Part shown: positions 63,009-64,000 of the stretch, one piece after another
How positions within the stretch are numbered: the stretch's first letter is position 1
Layout: every line of letters begins with the position of its first letter
Assembly (NCBI RefSeq): GCF_000189635.1
Contig: NW_002476434.1
Span: 992,001 to 1,056,000, forward strand
DNA length: 64,000 nt
DNA from: Tetrahymena thermophila SB210
Lineage: Eukaryota > Ciliophora > Oligohymenophorea > Hymenostomatida > Tetrahymenidae
Direction of reading: 5' to 3'
Notes under the pieces: generated by a model
Told to the model about the DNA's origin: nothing
Databases searched by the model: none
Seen by the model: only the letters and a program-made list of their open reading frames with translations
Position numbers and translations under genes: made by a program

Positions 63009-64000
63009 CAAATTATGAATTAATAAAAACAACAAATAATCTTGATTTTATGGTAGATATCAGATCAATAAAGACTAAATTTAGTAAATATATCTAATTT
63101 AATTGTAATACGTAAATTAATAAGTTTTATCTGCTAATAAAATAATTTATTTGTCAAAATGTTCTCACTTAAGTTTATTTTATTTGTTTGTTAGTATTAT
63201 TCCACTATTAAAAATAAGGAAGAGTTATAATTAAGTATTTTGATTTTCTGTATCTTATTATTGTTTATTATTTACCAAATATTTTTTGAATTGAAATTTG
63301 GTGACAACTTTCGTTCAGTCTTTTTAAGTTAGTTAATAATTTTATTACTTTCAAGCTTTCTTAAACATCTAATCTTTTAATTTAGATTGATTATTCCCTT
63401 GTTATAATTTAATTTTTAAATTTGATTTTACCATTATCTCTCAATATCATTAATAAGCCAGGCTAGCAGACAAACATCGCTTCTATAATATTCAAAAGTA
63501 AGTAGCAATTTATTTCCACTTTCTAATAATCAAACATTTATTATAACTATTTTTTTGTTTAAAATTATTTCTAACAAATTTAAAAGTTTTCAAAAAAAAA
63601 AAAAATCTAAAAATAGATTTCAAAAAGTATTAAAATAATTATATGCTCAAAAATATAAAAAGAAAATTATAAATGAAACCACATTTTTTAAAACATATTT
63701 AAATCGGAATAAATTTTGTGCAAGCAGCCTATATATACATAAACCTAAATAACATGTTCTTGCAAAAAAACCTAATTGGATTTGAGAATAATTAGAATTA
63801 TTAAAAATATTATAATACCTTAAATATCTTAAATATTTATTCAATATATTTTAATGTTTATTAATATTCACCTTATTTACATGACTAAAATAGAAAAATC
63901 TTTTATTAAAATTATTTTATCAAAATTTAAGTACTTTAATTAATAAAATTTAAAAAACATATGACTACCTTTCTTTGATTCTTGTATTTTATAACTATAA
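63009..64000. other. Right flank, no gene seen
   Basis: AT-rich upstream region of the coiled-coil gene; presumably contains its promoter. Short open frames here lack coding character. Confidence 0.5.

Noticed and set aside
63647-63844. Minus-strand 65-codon ORF at the right flank
   Set aside because: Hydrophobic AT-rich translation, no homology, no continuation under the ciliate code that looks coding.
1-64000. Telomere repeats (CCCCAA), chromosome-breakage sequence, CRISPR array, tRNA or rRNA genes
   Set aside because: Looked for by eye on both strands; none found.

Overview
The window reads as nuclear (probably macronuclear) DNA of a Tetrahymena-like ciliate. It is very AT-rich. The coding regions make sense only when TAA and TAG are read as glutamine and TGA is the sole stop. 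Introns are short (mostly 45-120 nt) and AT-rich with GT..AG ends. Almost nothing of gene size is open under the standard code. No telomere repeat, chromosome-breakage 15-mer, tRNA, rRNA or CRISPR array was seen.

Region 1 (1-35.4 kb) is a head-to-tail array, all on the minus strand, of ABCG (White-type) half-transporter genes of two lineages. Lineage 1 has six introns and lineage 2 has seven. Splicing by hand gives in-frame lengths of 584-592 aa for A (375-2550), B (4421-6547), C (7473-9715), D (11125-13241), F (17127-19353), G (20068-22288), H (24093-26203) and I (27043-29205). The array grew by at least two segmental tandem duplications: B-C-(3' end of F) duplicated as D-E-F, and (5' end of H)-I-GST duplicated as J-K-GST. 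Several products are visibly decaying. D is full length but has lost residues in Walker A, the signature and Walker B. E carries four frame-disrupting indels. J is a 5' fragment. K has a one-base insertion giving an immediate TGA between the ATPase and membrane domains. A 95-bp tail of F is stranded at 10.45 kb next to a perfect 16-bp inverted repeat. C and E are nearly identical over their 3' thirds, introns included, which suggests gene conversion.

Region 2 (37.5-45 kb) holds an intact omega-like glutathione S-transferase gene on the plus strand. It converges with a gene for a very large (about 2,000 aa) helical-repeat protein on the minus strand.

Region 3 (46.6-58.1 kb) holds two copies of a two-gene arrangement on the plus strand. 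Each has a gene for a small protein of unknown family (called X here) followed about 0.4-0.8 kb later by a gene for a large protein with a C-terminal degenerate protein-kinase domain. The two X proteins align without gaps over about 150 residues. Both kinase domains have lost the HRD aspartate. An enoyl-CoA hydratase/isomerase-family gene on the opposite strand separates the copies. This duplicated X plus pseudokinase pair is the most system-like novelty in the window.

Region 4 (59-63 kb) is a single-exon minus-strand gene for a 1,337-aa coiled-coil, Q/N/S-rich protein. The remaining sequence is AT-rich intergenic DNA in which I see no convincing genes.
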